Assembly (NCBI RefSeq): GCF_022346925.1
Contig: NZ_JAKRNJ010000004.1
Span: 434,001 to 498,000, forward strand
DNA length: 64,000 nucleotides
Origin: Microvirga sp. ACRRW
Lineage (GTDB): Bacteria; Pseudomonadota; Alphaproteobacteria; Rhizobiales; Beijerinckiaceae
Direction of reading: 5' to 3'
Shown: one piece after another, positions 50,696-60,469 of the stretch
Numbering within the stretch: position 1 is the stretch's first letter
Layout of the letters: the number at the start of each line of letters is the position of its first letter
Notes under the pieces: generated by a model
What the model saw: the letters and a program-made list of their open reading frames with translations, nothing else
Told to the model about the DNA's origin: nothing
The model's database searches: none
Translations under genes and position numbers: made by a program

Positions 50696-51799
50696 TCAGG
50701 GGCTCGTCGTGACGGGATTGTCCTGCCGTTCACGCCAAGTTCGATAGAGCGCCAAGCGCTTGGAAAGCGCCGCACTTTGAGACGGTGCGCTGATGGAGCC
50801 AGCGCCTGCGCCCTGGATCTCGCGCCAGAAATGGCATGCCACCTTTCGGCCGTCGGGGGCCGCCTCAAGGGCAGGATGCTGCTCCTTGCAAAGCGGACGG
50901 GCATGCGGGCAGCGGGTATGGAACCGGCAGCCGGAGGGCGGTGCCGCCGGACTCGGCACATCGCCCTGCAGCAGCGCCTTCGGCTGACGGTTCATGGGGT
51001 TTGGGATCGGGATCGCCGCGAGAAGAGCCTGCGTATAAGGATGGAGCGGATTGTCGAAGAGTTCGTCCGTTTCCGACAGCTCGACGATCTCGCCGAGATA
51101 CATCACCGCGACGCGATCGCTCATGTGGCGTATTACGGCAAGATCGTGCGCCACGATCACGAGCGTGAGGCCGAAGCGCTGCTTCAGGTCTTCAAGCAGA
51201 TTGATGATCTGCGCCTGGATCGACACGTCGAGCGCAGAGACAGGCTCGTCGCCGATGATCAGCTTCGGGTCGCCTGCAAGCGCCCGGGCGATGCCGATGC
51301 GCTGGCGCTGCCCCCCGGAGAACTCGTGCGGATAGCGATCCGTATGAGTGGGAATAAGCCCCACGGTGCGCATGAGATCGGCCACGCGCTCACGCTTTTC
51401 CTTGCCTCGTCCAAGCCCATGAAGCCAGATCGGTTCGGCGATGATGTCGCCCACATTCATGCGTGGATTGAGGGACGCGAACGGATCCTGGAAAATGATC
51501 TGCATTTCGCGGCGAAGTTTACGCATCTCGCTCTTGTTGAGACCGAGGATCGACTTGCCTTCATAGCGCACGTCGCCGCCCGTGGGCTCGATGAGACGCA
51601 GAAGAAGCCGGCCGAGGGTCGACTTGCCGCAACCGGATTCCCCCACGATGGCGAAAGTTTCGCCCCGCTGGACGCTTAAGGAAACGCCGTCGACCGCGCG
51701 CACCACGGTGGGAGACGACAGAAGACCGCCGCCGCCGAAATGCTTCGTCAGGTCGATGCCTTCGAGAATGATGTCGTTGGTCATTGGAATCACGCTCAT
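50696..51799 (-). CDS. Peptide ABC transporter ATP-binding protein (DppF type)
   Basis: 367 aa from ATG 51799, which shares one base with the DppD stop (TGATG); ATG 51784 is an alternative. Walker [12 protein letters not shown], signature [12 protein letters not shown], Walker [13 protein letters not shown], and the C-terminal oligopeptide-ATPase iron-sulfur-like region with [14 protein letters not shown]. Confidence 0.93.
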   Translation of the reverse strand: MSVIPMTNDIILEGIDLTKHFGGGGLLSSPTVVRAVDGVSLSVQRGETFAIVGESGCGKSTLGRLLLRLIEPTGGDVRYEGKSILGLNKSEMRKLRREMQIIFQDPFASLNPRMNVGDIIAEPIWLHGLGRGKEKRERVADLMRTVGLIPTHTDRYPHEFSGGQRQRIGIARALAGDPKLIIGDEPVSALDVSIQAQIINLLEDLKQRFGLTLVIVAHDLAVIRHMSDRVAVMYLGEIVELSETDELFDNPLHPYTQALLAAIPIPNPMNRQPKALLQGDVPSPAAPPSGCRFHTRCPHARPLCKEQHPALEAAPDGRKVACHFWREIQGAGAGSISAPSQSAALSKRLALYRTWRERQDNPVTTSP

Positions 51800-52851
51800 C
51801 ACGCTATCCCACGATGCTGTTCGAGAGGCGCATACCAGCAACGCGCCCGATGGCCCGGGTCGATCTCGGTCAGCGGCGGCGGTTCGGTCGCGCAGCGGTT
51901 GTCGGAGAAGGGGCAGCGTGGCGTGAACCGGCAGCCTTTCGGCATCAGCTCCGCCGGCGGCACAGATCCGCGGATCGTGGCGAGACGTCCCTGACGGCGG
52001 CCGAGCGAGGGTACGGAGCCCATGAGGCCGATGGTATAAGGATGCTGCGGGTTCTCGAAGATCGCCTCGACGGAGCCGCTTTCGACAACGCGCCCCGCAT
52101 ACATGACCGCCACCTCGTCCGCGACCTCCGCCACCACGCCAAGATCGTGCGTGATGAGAATCATGGCAGTTCCCGTTTCTTCCTGCAGGCGGCGTATGAG
52201 CATGAGAATCTGAGCCTGGATGGTCACGTCGAGCGCCGTCGTCGGCTCGTCGGCGATGAGGAGCTGCGGATCGTTGGCGAGCGCCATGGCGATCATCACA
52301 CGCTGGCGCATGCCGCCCGACATCTCGTGCGGATAGGCGCGAAGCCGCTTCTCAGGCGCGGGGATACGCACCTTCCTCAGCATGTCGAGCGCGCGCTCCA
52401 TGGCCTCGGCCTTGGTCACCTTCTTGTGCCGTACGATGCCTTCCGCGATCTGGTCCCCGATGGTGAAGGCCGGATTGAGCGACGTCATCGGCTCCTGAAA
52501 GATCATGGCCATGCGGTCGCCGCGCACATCCGCCCGCTCGCGCTCGGAGAGCGTGAGAAGGTCTTGTCCCTCGAAGAGAGCGGAACCCGCAACGATGCGC
52601 GCGGGCGGCGTCGGCAAAAGCCCCATGAGGGCAAGAGACGTCACGCTCTTGCCGCATCCGGATTCGCCTACGATGCAGAGCGTCTTTCCCTTGCTGACGG
52701 AGAAGGACACATCATCCACCACATTCACGCCCTTCGGCGCACCGTCGAAGCGGACCGATAATCCCTTTACGCTGAGCAAAGGCCGTTCGGCAGCAGATGC
52801 AGCGCCTTCATGGATAGGGCTCATGGTCTGCTGCGTCGCCTCACGTGCCAT
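51799..52851 (-). CDS. Peptide ABC transporter ATP-binding protein (DppD type)
   Basis: 350 aa. Walker [12 protein letters not shown], signature [12 protein letters not shown], Walker [14 protein letters not shown]-terminal [14 protein letters not shown]. Its ATG lies within the 3' end of the GntR gene (11-bp overlap), so the regulator and the transporter are translated together. Confidence 0.93.
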   Translation of the reverse strand: MAREATQQTMSPIHEGAASAAERPLLSVKGLSVRFDGAPKGVNVVDDVSFSVSKGKTLCIVGESGCGKSVTSLALMGLLPTPPARIVAGSALFEGQDLLTLSERERADVRGDRMAMIFQEPMTSLNPAFTIGDQIAEGIVRHKKVTKAEAMERALDMLRKVRIPAPEKRLRAYPHEMSGGMRQRVMIAMALANDPQLLIADEPTTALDVTIQAQILMLIRRLQEETGTAMILITHDLGVVAEVADEVAVMYAGRVVESGSVEAIFENPQHPYTIGLMGSVPSLGRRQGRLATIRGSVPPAELMPKGCRFTPRCPFSDNRCATEPPPLTEIDPGHRARCWYAPLEQHRGIA

Positions 52852-53617
52852 GCTGAAGCTCTTTCTTGTCGGTTATGGACATGATGGTTTCCACGAGAGG
52901 CGCATCGCTCTTGTCGGCGTGCAGGTTCGTCATGACGTTCAGGAGGCCATCCCGCACGAATGCGAGGTGTTCGCGCATGGCGTGCTCGGCAGCACCCGCT
53001 TCGCGCTGTGCGATGGCGGCCACGACGCGGCGGTGCTGGTCGACGTAAATGCGTTGCCGCTCTTCGGAGCGAGCCCTTTCGCGCAATTGCTGCCAGGCCC
53101 TATCCTGGCGGACGCGGTCGATCAGGTCGAAAATCGCGAGAAGGAGACTGTTGCCCGAAGCCTCAGCAATAGCCCGGTGCAGCGCGCTGTCCCAAAGCTC
53201 GCGGCCATCCGCGTCGAAGCTCTCGGCGGTTTTGTCGGCAAGCCGCACCAAGCGCTCCACGTCGCCGTTGGAGGCGCGCAAAGCCGCAAGCCTGGCGAGC
53301 GACGGCTCGATCTCCAGCCGCGCATCCATCACTTCGAGAGGATGGGTGCGCTTCGACAATTCTTCCAAGTTGATGTGCGGTTCGGTGGGGCGTGGGCCAA
53401 GGAACGTCCCCTTGCCCTGATGCCGCCAGATCCGCCCCTCGGCCTCCAGCACTTCGAGGGCCCTGCGCAGAGCGCGCCGGCCGATGCCGATCTGCGCTGC
53501 AAGAGAGCGCTCCGGCGGAAGCCGCTGATCCTGGGAGAAAGAGCCCTCCTCCAGGAGCGCACGCAGCCGCTCGAGGGCGGCATTCGAACTGTCCGACAGG
53601 GTATCAGATGGCGCCAC
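52841..53617 (-). CDS. GntR-family regulator, FadR/FCD type
   Basis: 258 aa. Winged helix at about residues 12-75 (QRLPPERSLAAQIGIGRRAL, then RALEVLEAEGRIW) followed by an all-helical FCD effector domain with an RLVRLADKTAESF segment and a likely metal-binding DQHRRVVAAI ... MREHL pattern. First gene of the peptide-transporter operon and its probable regulator; candidate operators lie upstream at 53720-53742. Confidence 0.9.
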   Translation of the reverse strand: MAPSDTLSDSSNAALERLRALLEEGSFSQDQRLPPERSLAAQIGIGRRALRRALEVLEAEGRIWRHQGKGTFLGPRPTEPHINLEELSKRTHPLEVMDARLEIEPSLARLAALRASNGDVERLVRLADKTAESFDADGRELWDSALHRAIAEASGNSLLLAIFDLIDRVRQDRAWQQLRERARSEERQRIYVDQHRRVVAAIAQREAGAAEHAMREHLAFVRDGLLNVMTNLHADKSDAPLVETIMSITDKKELQHGT

Positions 53618-53945
53618 GAGGCAGTGCCCCCTTGTGAACCAATAATGCTGCCTCGAGCCCGGATCATAGACGTGCCACCCGCAATCACGAACCTCTTGAA
53701 GGCTATGCTAAACCAGCGCGAAACCAATCCGCAATTGGTTTCATACTGGTTCGTTAGTCGAATATGTACCCGGCAGCTTTCCTGCGTCGGGAACGGGCGC
53801 ATAACATCGAGCACGGTGGCGGTATCGGACCCGTAGAAGGTCGAGAGCAGGCAGGTTGATGCAATCAGTGATACCCGCCTTCATGCTCGATCAGTTGGTC
53901 AGTCGCGGACCCTGTTGGCGGAAGGCTTTCGATCCCGTTGGATCT
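53618..53945. other. 328-bp intergenic region upstream of the GntR gene
   Basis: No gene seen. It lies between the GntR start (-) and the 3' end of the RpiR gene (-), so it must carry the GntR-operon promoter. It contains several copies of an ACCAA/TTGGT element, including a perfect inverted repeat. Confidence 0.6.
53720..53742. promoter_or_regulatory. Candidate GntR operator
   Basis: Perfect 9-bp arms GAAACCAAT/ATTGGTTTC around 5 nt, about 100 bp upstream of the GntR start. Related half-sites GAACCAATA (near 53636), AAACCAGC (near 53710) and ACTGGTTCG (near 53745) cluster nearby, as expected for an autoregulated GntR gene. Confidence 0.5.
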
Positions 53946-54818
53946 TCACTGATAAAACGTCCAGAGAAGGCTTTCGCTGAGTTCCTTCAAGGCGGCCACG
54001 GCATCGGGCCGTTCCCGAGCGACGGCGGCGACGATGGCATCGGCGAGCGCGAAGGTTGCCGCTGGAGAATTCGGCAGCAGCCGGTTTCTTGCCGGGGCGA
54101 AGAAGGTCATGTCGGCAATGGGGACAAGCGGCGAACTCGGCGCGTCGGTCAACGCCAGCACCGTCGCTCCGCGGCTCTTGGCGAGCTTCGCCAGATCGAC
54201 GGTGCCGCGCGAATAGCGCGGAAGGGAGATAGCAAGGACGAGATCATCCGCTCCAACATTCATGATGTGCCGGATCGCTTTCTCAGGCCCGCCGCGTGAG
54301 GACGCGAAGATCACGTTCGCGTCGAGATAGAGCGTCAAACCCTCCTCAAGATGAGCCCCCACATGGTGACTGGCTCCCGACCCGACGATGAAGATCCGGC
54401 GAGCGCGCAACAGCGCTTCCATGGCCCGGGAGCAGGTTTCCTCGTCGATTGCCGCAAGGGCTTCGTCCAAATTGGCCGCCTGATCCTTGATGGCCGTCAC
54501 GAAAGTCGAGAAGGCGGAGCTTTTCGTGCTGTGCGCATCGGCCAGGCTGTCGACGGGAGCCATGGCGAGCCGGAGCGCAGCGGTGAGCGCCGCCCGGAAC
54601 TCACTGTAACCGCCATAACCGAGAGCGCGGACGAATCGAGTCACCGTCGCTGTGGAGGCGCCACTGCGTTCGGCAAAACCCTCAATCGTCATTGTCGCCG
54701 TCTCGAGCGGGTTCTGCAGCACGAAATCCGCCGCGCGCCTGTGGGTGCCGCTAAGCGACGGATAAACCTGAGCAATCCGGTTGGCCAGATCGGTCGTCGG
54801 CTTCAGGACTTGCGACAT
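53946..54818 (-). CDS. RpiR/MurR family transcriptional regulator
   Basis: 290 aa. N-terminal RpiR helix-turn-helix (about residues 12-90; TIEGFAERSGASTATVTRFVRALGYGGYSEF) and C-terminal SIS phosphosugar-binding domain (RRIFIVGSGASHHVGAHLEEGL; LVLAISLPRYSRGTVDLAKLAKSRG). It is divergent from the second peptide-transporter operon, its likely target, although RpiR proteins usually sense sugar phosphates. Confidence 0.92.
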   Translation of the reverse strand: MSQVLKPTTDLANRIAQVYPSLSGTHRRAADFVLQNPLETATMTIEGFAERSGASTATVTRFVRALGYGGYSEFRAALTAALRLAMAPVDSLADAHSTKSSAFSTFVTAIKDQAANLDEALAAIDEETCSRAMEALLRARRIFIVGSGASHHVGAHLEEGLTLYLDANVIFASSRGGPEKAIRHIMNVGADDLVLAISLPRYSRGTVDLAKLAKSRGATVLALTDAPSSPLVPIADMTFFAPARNRLLPNSPAATFALADAIVAAVARERPDAVAALKELSESLLWTFYQ

Positions 54819-54855
54819 GGGGTTTTCCTGCTGATTGGCCCACTGATTGACGTCA

Positions 54856-54865
54856 GAAAATTTTC
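54856..54865. promoter_or_regulatory. Candidate RpiR operator
   Basis: Perfect 10-bp palindrome GAAAATTTTC in the 114-bp gap between the RpiR gene and the binding-protein gene, in an AT-rich stretch. GAAA...TTTC dyads are common for RpiR-type regulators; assignment is by position and symmetry only. Confidence 0.4.
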
Positions 54866-54932
54866 ATGATTTCTAATTTGCGAAAATAAATCTGTCAAAA
54901 AGGCAGTCTCACGGGAACCGGAGAAAAATCCA

Positions 54933-56543
54933 ATGCGTAAGCCTATCATATTCGCCTTTGTCGCCAGCACGTGCCTGCTCAGCGCACCTGCATGGGCTCA
55001 GTCCCTCAAGATCGCGCTCAGCTCGGAGCCGACCGCTATCGACCCACACTATCACGATCTGACGCCGAACAATGCCCTGGCTGCGCATATCTTCGACGGC
55101 CTGACCAAGCAGGACGAAAAGCAGAAGGTGATGCCCAGCCTCGCGACGTCTTGGGAGAACGACGGCAAAAACCGTTGGACCTTCAAGCTCCGACAGGGCG
55201 TGACCTTCTCGAACGGCAAGCCTTTCACCGCCGACGACGTGATCTTCAGCTTCTGCCGGACCCTGAAGAACGAGACGGCGATTGCAGGCTCGTTTGCCGA
55301 CATCACCGGCAACTTCACGGCTGTTGAGGCACCTGATTCGCACACCATCGTCATCACCACGAAGGCGCCTGATCCGCTTTTGCCGAATTTCCTTTCGGCC
55401 GTCGCCATCCTGAGCTCGTCCATCGTCCCGCATGACAAGCTGACCTTCGACCCGGCCAAGAATTGCGGCGTCACCGGAACATGGCCGGTCGTCGGCGACT
55501 TCAACGACGGCAAGCTCGCCATCGGCACCGGTCCCTACAAGTTCAAGAGCTATGTGAAGGGCACGGGCGTCGAACTCGAGCGCAATGACAAGCACTGGGG
55601 CCCCGCCGAGCCCTGGGCCAATGTCACCTTCGTGCCGGTTCCCAATGCCGGTCCGCGTCTGGCAGGCCTGCTCGCCGGCGATTACGACGTGATCGAGAAT
55701 CCCGCCGCGCGCGACGTGTCCCGCATCAAGGACGACAAGCGCTTCAGCTACGTGATCACGCCCTCGACGCGCGTCATCTACTTCCAGCTCGATGTGGAGC
55801 GCGAGCCGAGCCCCTTCGTGAAGGCAGAGAACGGCAAGAACCCGCTGAAGGATCCGCGCGTGCGCAAGGCGATGTCGCTTGCCATCGACCGTGACGCCAT
55901 CATCAAGCGCATCATGGACGGTGCGGCAGAGCCTGCCTATCAGTTCCTGCCTACCGGCATGTTCGGCGCTCTGTCCAATCCGCCGAAGCTCGCCTACGAC
56001 CCGGCTGCGGCGAAGAAGCTTCTGGCCGAGGCTGGCTATCCCAACGGTTTCCAGGTCACGCTGTCGACGACCAATGACCGTTACATCAACGACAGCCAGA
56101 TCACTCAGGCCGTTGCGCAATATCTGACTCAGGTCGGCATTCGTTCCGACGTGGACGCCATGGCACGCGCGCTTTACTTCCCGCGCCGCGCCAAGAAGGA
56201 GTTCAGCGTCGCGATCGGCGGCTGGGGTTCCACGAGCGGCGAGGCTTCGTCGTTCCTGCGTCAGTGGCCCGCGACACCGGACGAGGCGAAGACCATCGGC
56301 GGCTCGAACTACGGCGGCTATGCCGATCCGGAGTTCGACAAGCTCATCCGCACCGCCATCGTCACCCTCGACGACGCCAAGCGCTCGGAGCTTCTCCAGC
56401 AGGCCGGAACGAAGGTTCTCGAAGGCGGCGCGTTCATCCCGCTGCATTTCGAAAGCACTGTCTGGGCCTACAAGGCGAACCTGAAATATGTCGGCCGCGC
56501 GGACCAGTTCACGATGGCCATGCAGGTCAAGCCCGCGAAGTAA
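54933..56543 (+). CDS. Peptide-type ABC transporter substrate-binding protein (family 5)
   Basis: 536 aa. Signal peptide MRKPIIFAFVASTCLLSAPAWA, then SBP family 5 features (IALSSEPTAIDPHYHDLTPN; LATSWENDGKNRWTFKLRQG; SNGKPFTADDVIFSF). Two cysteines (SFCRTL, KNCGV) are in the mature protein. GGAGA precedes the ATG. First gene of a seven-gene operon controlled from the RpiR side. Confidence 0.94.
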   Translation: MRKPIIFAFVASTCLLSAPAWAQSLKIALSSEPTAIDPHYHDLTPNNALAAHIFDGLTKQDEKQKVMPSLATSWENDGKNRWTFKLRQGVTFSNGKPFTADDVIFSFCRTLKNETAIAGSFADITGNFTAVEAPDSHTIVITTKAPDPLLPNFLSAVAILSSSIVPHDKLTFDPAKNCGVTGTWPVVGDFNDGKLAIGTGPYKFKSYVKGTGVELERNDKHWGPAEPWANVTFVPVPNAGPRLAGLLAGDYDVIENPAARDVSRIKDDKRFSYVITPSTRVIYFQLDVEREPSPFVKAENGKNPLKDPRVRKAMSLAIDRDAIIKRIMDGAAEPAYQFLPTGMFGALSNPPKLAYDPAAAKKLLAEAGYPNGFQVTLSTTNDRYINDSQITQAVAQYLTQVGIRSDVDAMARALYFPRRAKKEFSVAIGGWGSTSGEASSFLRQWPATPDEAKTIGGSNYGGYADPEFDKLIRTAIVTLDDAKRSELLQQAGTKVLEGGAFIPLHFESTVWAYKANLKYVGRADQFTMAMQVKPAK

Positions 56544-56599
56544 GCAAGACGAGATAAGTCAGCAATGAACGAAACTGCGAGCAGATAGGAACGCCTGGC

Positions 56600-57577
56600 A
56601 TGACGGCCTACATCCTGCAGCGCCTGATCCAGAGCATCCTGGTTCTGCTCGCGGTTTCCGTCGTCGTCTTCCTTGCCGTCTACGGCATCGGAGACCCGAT
56701 TGAACTCTTGGTTCCTCCGCAGGTCAGCGCAGCCGAGCGCATGGCCATGATTCAGCGCCTCGGACTTGATCTGCCTGTCTGGCAGCAATATTTCGGCTTC
56801 CTGGGCAACGCCCTGAAAGGCGATCTCGGCCGCTCCTTCGTTCATGGCGTTCCGGCGGTCGACCTGATCCTGGCGAGATTGCCGGCCACCTTCGAACTCG
56901 TCCTTCTGGCCATGAGCGTTGCGGCTGTCGTCGGCATCCCGCTCGGCCTTTTCGTCGGGCTCAATCCCGAGAGCCGTCCGAGCCGCGCGGTCATGGCGGG
57001 CACGATCCTCGGCTTTTCCCTTCCGAGCTTCTGGAAGGGCATGATGCTCATCCTGCTCTTCAGCGTCTTCTTAGGCTGGCTGCCGACGGCGGGACGCGGA
57101 GAGACAGTGTCCATTTTCGGCGTTCAAACGAGCCTGCTGACGCTCAACGGACTCAAGCATCTCGCCCTGCCCGCGCTCAACCTCGCCATTCCGAACATGG
57201 CGCTCATGATCCGCCTTGTTGCAGCGGGGACGACCGAGGCGATGACGCAGGATTACGTCAAATATGCCCGCGCCAAGGGCGTGCGCAGCAAGCGCATCGT
57301 CGGGCGGCATGTGCTGCGCAACATCTTAATCCCTGTGGTGACGGTGGCCGGCATGGAGTTCGGCAGCCTCGTCGCCTTCTCGACGATCACCGAGACCGTG
57401 TTCGCCTGGCCGGGCATGGGCAAGCTCCTCATCGACAGCATCTATCAACTCGACCGCCCTGTCGTCGTCGCCTACGTCATGCTCGCCACCTTGCTCTTCG
57501 TCGCCGTGAACTTCCTCGTCGACATTCTCTACGCGGCGCTCGACCCGCGCGTGAAGCTGACGGGAGACATGGCATGA
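56600..57577 (+). CDS. Peptide ABC transporter permease (DppB type)
   Basis: 325 aa, six helices. N-terminus MTAYILQRLIQSILVLLAVS and the EAA region YVKYARAKGVRSKRIVGRHV are DppB-like. It overlaps the next gene by 4 bp. Confidence 0.93.
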   Translation: MTAYILQRLIQSILVLLAVSVVVFLAVYGIGDPIELLVPPQVSAAERMAMIQRLGLDLPVWQQYFGFLGNALKGDLGRSFVHGVPAVDLILARLPATFELVLLAMSVAAVVGIPLGLFVGLNPESRPSRAVMAGTILGFSLPSFWKGMMLILLFSVFLGWLPTAGRGETVSIFGVQTSLLTLNGLKHLALPALNLAIPNMALMIRLVAAGTTEAMTQDYVKYARAKGVRSKRIVGRHVLRNILIPVVTVAGMEFGSLVAFSTITETVFAWPGMGKLLIDSIYQLDRPVVVAYVMLATLLFVAVNFLVDILYAALDPRVKLTGDMA

Positions 57578-58488
57578 ATATGTCGAAACCGATCACCCCC
57601 AACCTCGCGGCTGGCGCCGACACGGCACTGCGCAAGAAGGTTTTGCGCCGGATCAAAAGCCGTCCCACGACACGCGGGGCGATCATTCTCTTGGGAGTGC
57701 TGCTGCTTCTCGCGCTTCTTGCACCTTTCATCGCTCCGCAAAATCCGCACGACCTCGCATCGTTGAGCGTGATGGACAATCGCCTTGAGCCCGGCTCCGA
57801 GGGAATGACCGGCATCACGTACTGGCTCGGCACCGATGCGCAGGGGCGAGACATGCTCAGCGCCATCCTCTACGGACTGCGGACCAGCCTGCTGGTCGGC
57901 CTGACATCGACTGCGGGCGCGCTCGCCATCGGCATTCTCGCAGGCCTCGTCGCGGCGCAATTCGGCGGAGCCATCGATGCTGCGATCATGCGCGTCGTCG
58001 ATTTCATGCTCGGATTTCCTTCAATCCTGATCGCCCTCGTGCTGCTGGCCTCCATTGGGCGCGGCGTCGACAAGGTGATCATCGCGATCATCCTCGTGCA
58101 ATGGGCACAGTACGCCCGGCTGATGCGGGCCGCTGCGCTCGTCGAGCGGCGCAAGGAATATATCGAGGCCGCCGTCAATTTCGGCCTGCCCACGCGCCAC
58201 ATCATGCTGGCGCATCTTTTGCCCAACTCCATCGGCTCGGTTCTGGTGGTTTCCACGATCAGCATCGCGAGCGCGATCACGCTGGAAGCCACGCTTTCCT
58301 TCCTCGGCGTCGGCGTTCCCGTAACGCAGCCCTCGCTCGGGCTTCTGATCGCCAACGGGTTCGAGTTCCTGCTCTCTGGCGAGTACTGGATCGCGGCCTT
58401 TCCCGGCATCGCTCTCGTTCTGCTGATCATGTCGCTCAACCTCGTCGGCGAGCGCCTGCGCCGCAGCTTCAATGTGAGGGGCTCATGA
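57574..58488 (+). CDS. Peptide ABC transporter permease (DppC type)
   Basis: 304 aa. Basic N-terminal tail, first helix from ILLGVLLLLALLAPFIAP, LGTDAQGRDMLSAILYG typical of DppC, EAA region YIEAAVNFGLPTRHIM and C-terminal NLVGERLRRSFN. ATGA overlaps on both sides. Confidence 0.93.
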   Translation: MNMSKPITPNLAAGADTALRKKVLRRIKSRPTTRGAIILLGVLLLLALLAPFIAPQNPHDLASLSVMDNRLEPGSEGMTGITYWLGTDAQGRDMLSAILYGLRTSLLVGLTSTAGALAIGILAGLVAAQFGGAIDAAIMRVVDFMLGFPSILIALVLLASIGRGVDKVIIAIILVQWAQYARLMRAAALVERRKEYIEAAVNFGLPTRHIMLAHLLPNSIGSVLVVSTISIASAITLEATLSFLGVGVPVTQPSLGLLIANGFEFLLSGEYWIAAFPGIALVLLIMSLNLVGERLRRSFNVRGS

Positions 58489-59468
58489 CGTCGCCGCTGC
58501 TCGAAGTTCGCGGGCTGAAAACCGTTTTTCATGACCTCGCGGGCGCATGGCCCGCCGTCAACGGCGTCGATCTCATCGTGCAGCCGGGCGAGATCGTGGG
58601 CCTCGTGGGAGAATCCGGGTCAGGAAAATCCGTGACCGGCTTCTCGCTGGTTCAGTTGATCGACGCTCCCGGCGAGATCGTCTCCGGCGACGTGCTGTTC
58701 AAGGGAGAGGATCTGCGCCAAGCTTCCGATGAGCGCCTGCGCGATCTGCGAGGCGACCGCATCGCGATGATCTTCCAGGATCCGCTGATGACGCTCAATC
58801 CGGTTCTCACCATCGGCGAGCAGATGTGCGAAGCCATTCTCGAACATCGCTCCTGCAGCAGGCAGGAGGCTATGAAGGAAGCCTCGCGCGCCCTGTCGCG
58901 GGTCGGCATTTCCTCCCCGGAAGCGCGCCTGAAGCAGTATCCGCACGAGTTCTCAGGCGGCATGCGCCAGCGCGTCGCGATTGCGACCGCACTCCTGAAC
59001 GAGCCCGACCTGATCATCGCCGACGAGCCGACCACGGCGCTCGATGTCACGATCCAAAGCCAGATCCTGTTCGAAGTCCAAAAGCTCAGCCGAGAGACCG
59101 GCACGGCGGTTCTGTGGATCACCCACGATCTTGCCGTCGTCGCAGAACTCGCCGACCGGGTTGCCGTCATGTATGCCGGGCGGATCGTCGAGACCGGAAC
59201 CGTCGATGACGCTCTCGATCGTCCGCGCCACCCGTACACGCTCGGCCTGCTCGGCTCCTCGGCCACGAACGTCGCTCCCGGCGAGCGCCTGAGGCAGATC
59301 AATGGAGCGGCTCCCAGCATCGATGCGCGCCCGAGCGGATGCCCGTTCCGTCCGCGATGCGAGCGTGCTCTGCCCCTCTGCGCCGAGATCGATCCTCCGT
59401 CGCAGGTCACGAGCAACGGGCACAGCTATCGTTGCCACAACCCCGTGCCCGAGGGTCACGCCCCATGA
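58485..59468 (+). CDS. Peptide ABC transporter ATP-binding protein (DppD type)
   Basis: 327 aa from ATG 58485, overlapping the permease stop by 4 bp; the longer upstream frame is antisense to nothing real but lies over the permease. Walker A GESGSGKSVTG, signature [12 protein letters not shown], Walker [14 protein letters not shown]-terminal CPFRPRCERALPLC. Confidence 0.93.
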   Translation: MTSPLLEVRGLKTVFHDLAGAWPAVNGVDLIVQPGEIVGLVGESGSGKSVTGFSLVQLIDAPGEIVSGDVLFKGEDLRQASDERLRDLRGDRIAMIFQDPLMTLNPVLTIGEQMCEAILEHRSCSRQEAMKEASRALSRVGISSPEARLKQYPHEFSGGMRQRVAIATALLNEPDLIIADEPTTALDVTIQSQILFEVQKLSRETGTAVLWITHDLAVVAELADRVAVMYAGRIVETGTVDDALDRPRHPYTLGLLGSSATNVAPGERLRQINGAAPSIDARPSGCPFRPRCERALPLCAEIDPPSQVTSNGHSYRCHNPVPEGHAP

Positions 59469-60469
59469 CCGAATCCTTCTTCGAGCTGCGCGGCGTCAAA
59501 AAGCATTTCCGCAGCAAGTCGAGCTTCGCCCAGCGCATCCTCGCAGCCACCGGAAACGCTCCGCCGCCGCCGGTCCTGAAAGCGGTCGACGGCGTCGATC
59601 TCAGCGTGACGCGGGGTGAAGTGCTCGGCCTTGTCGGCGAATCCGGTTGCGGCAAGTCCACGCTTGCCAGGATCGCGACCGGTATTTCCAGGCCCAGCGC
59701 TGGAGAGATTGTTTACGATGGACGGCGCGTCACTGAGCTGCGCGGCAAGGAGCGATTGGATTACCTGCTCAAGGTCCAGATGGTTTTTCAGGACCCTTAT
59801 GCGTCGCTCAATCCGCGCATGCAGGTGCGCAACATCGTCGGAGAAGCCCTTCGGGTTCACGGGCTTCTGCCGAAGAGCGAAATCGATGCGGCGGTCGACA
59901 AATCCCTGACCGAAGTCGGCCTCGATCTCGCCTACCGCAACCGCTATCCGCATCAGTTCTCCGGAGGCCAGCGCCAGCGCATCGGCATCGCCCGCGCGCT
60001 CGCGGTAAAACCGGATTTCCTGGTCTGCGACGAGCCTGTCTCCGCCCTCGACGTCTCGATCCAAGCGCAGGTCATCAACCTGTTCATGGATATTCGCGAG
60101 AAGCACGGGCTGACCTATCTGTTCGTCAGTCACGATCTCGGCGTCGTCCGACATATCAGCGACCGGGTCGCGATCATGTATCTCGGACGTATCGTCGAGA
60201 TCGGACCAGCCTCCGCCGTTTTCGTCGACCCAGCGCATCCCTACAGCGCGGCCCTCATCGCGGCGAGCCCCTCGACAGCGCGGCGCAAGCGCGCGTTCCA
60301 ACCGCTCAAAGGCGAGCTGCCCTCCCCTCTGGCGCCGCCCAGCGGCTGCCCGTTCCACCCCCGCTGCGAACACGCCATGGCGAAATGCCGTGAAGTCCGC
60401 CCGGTCTTGCAAGAGATCGCGCCCGGACGCAGCGCAGCCTGCCACCTGCACCATTCGGACAACACATGA
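59465..60469 (+). CDS. Peptide ABC transporter ATP-binding protein (DppF type)
   Basis: 334 aa from ATG 59465 (4-bp overlap with DppD). Walker [12 protein letters not shown], signature [12 protein letters not shown], Walker [13 protein letters not shown]-terminal CPFHPRCEHAMAKC. An insertion after residue 20 (Lys/Ser-rich, then a Pro run) precedes the Walker A strand, as in many DppF proteins. Confidence 0.93.
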   Translation: MTESFFELRGVKKHFRSKSSFAQRILAATGNAPPPPVLKAVDGVDLSVTRGEVLGLVGESGCGKSTLARIATGISRPSAGEIVYDGRRVTELRGKERLDYLLKVQMVFQDPYASLNPRMQVRNIVGEALRVHGLLPKSEIDAAVDKSLTEVGLDLAYRNRYPHQFSGGQRQRIGIARALAVKPDFLVCDEPVSALDVSIQAQVINLFMDIREKHGLTYLFVSHDLGVVRHISDRVAIMYLGRIVEIGPASAVFVDPAHPYSAALIAASPSTARRKRAFQPLKGELPSPLAPPSGCPFHPRCEHAMAKCREVRPVLQEIAPGRSAACHLHHSDNT

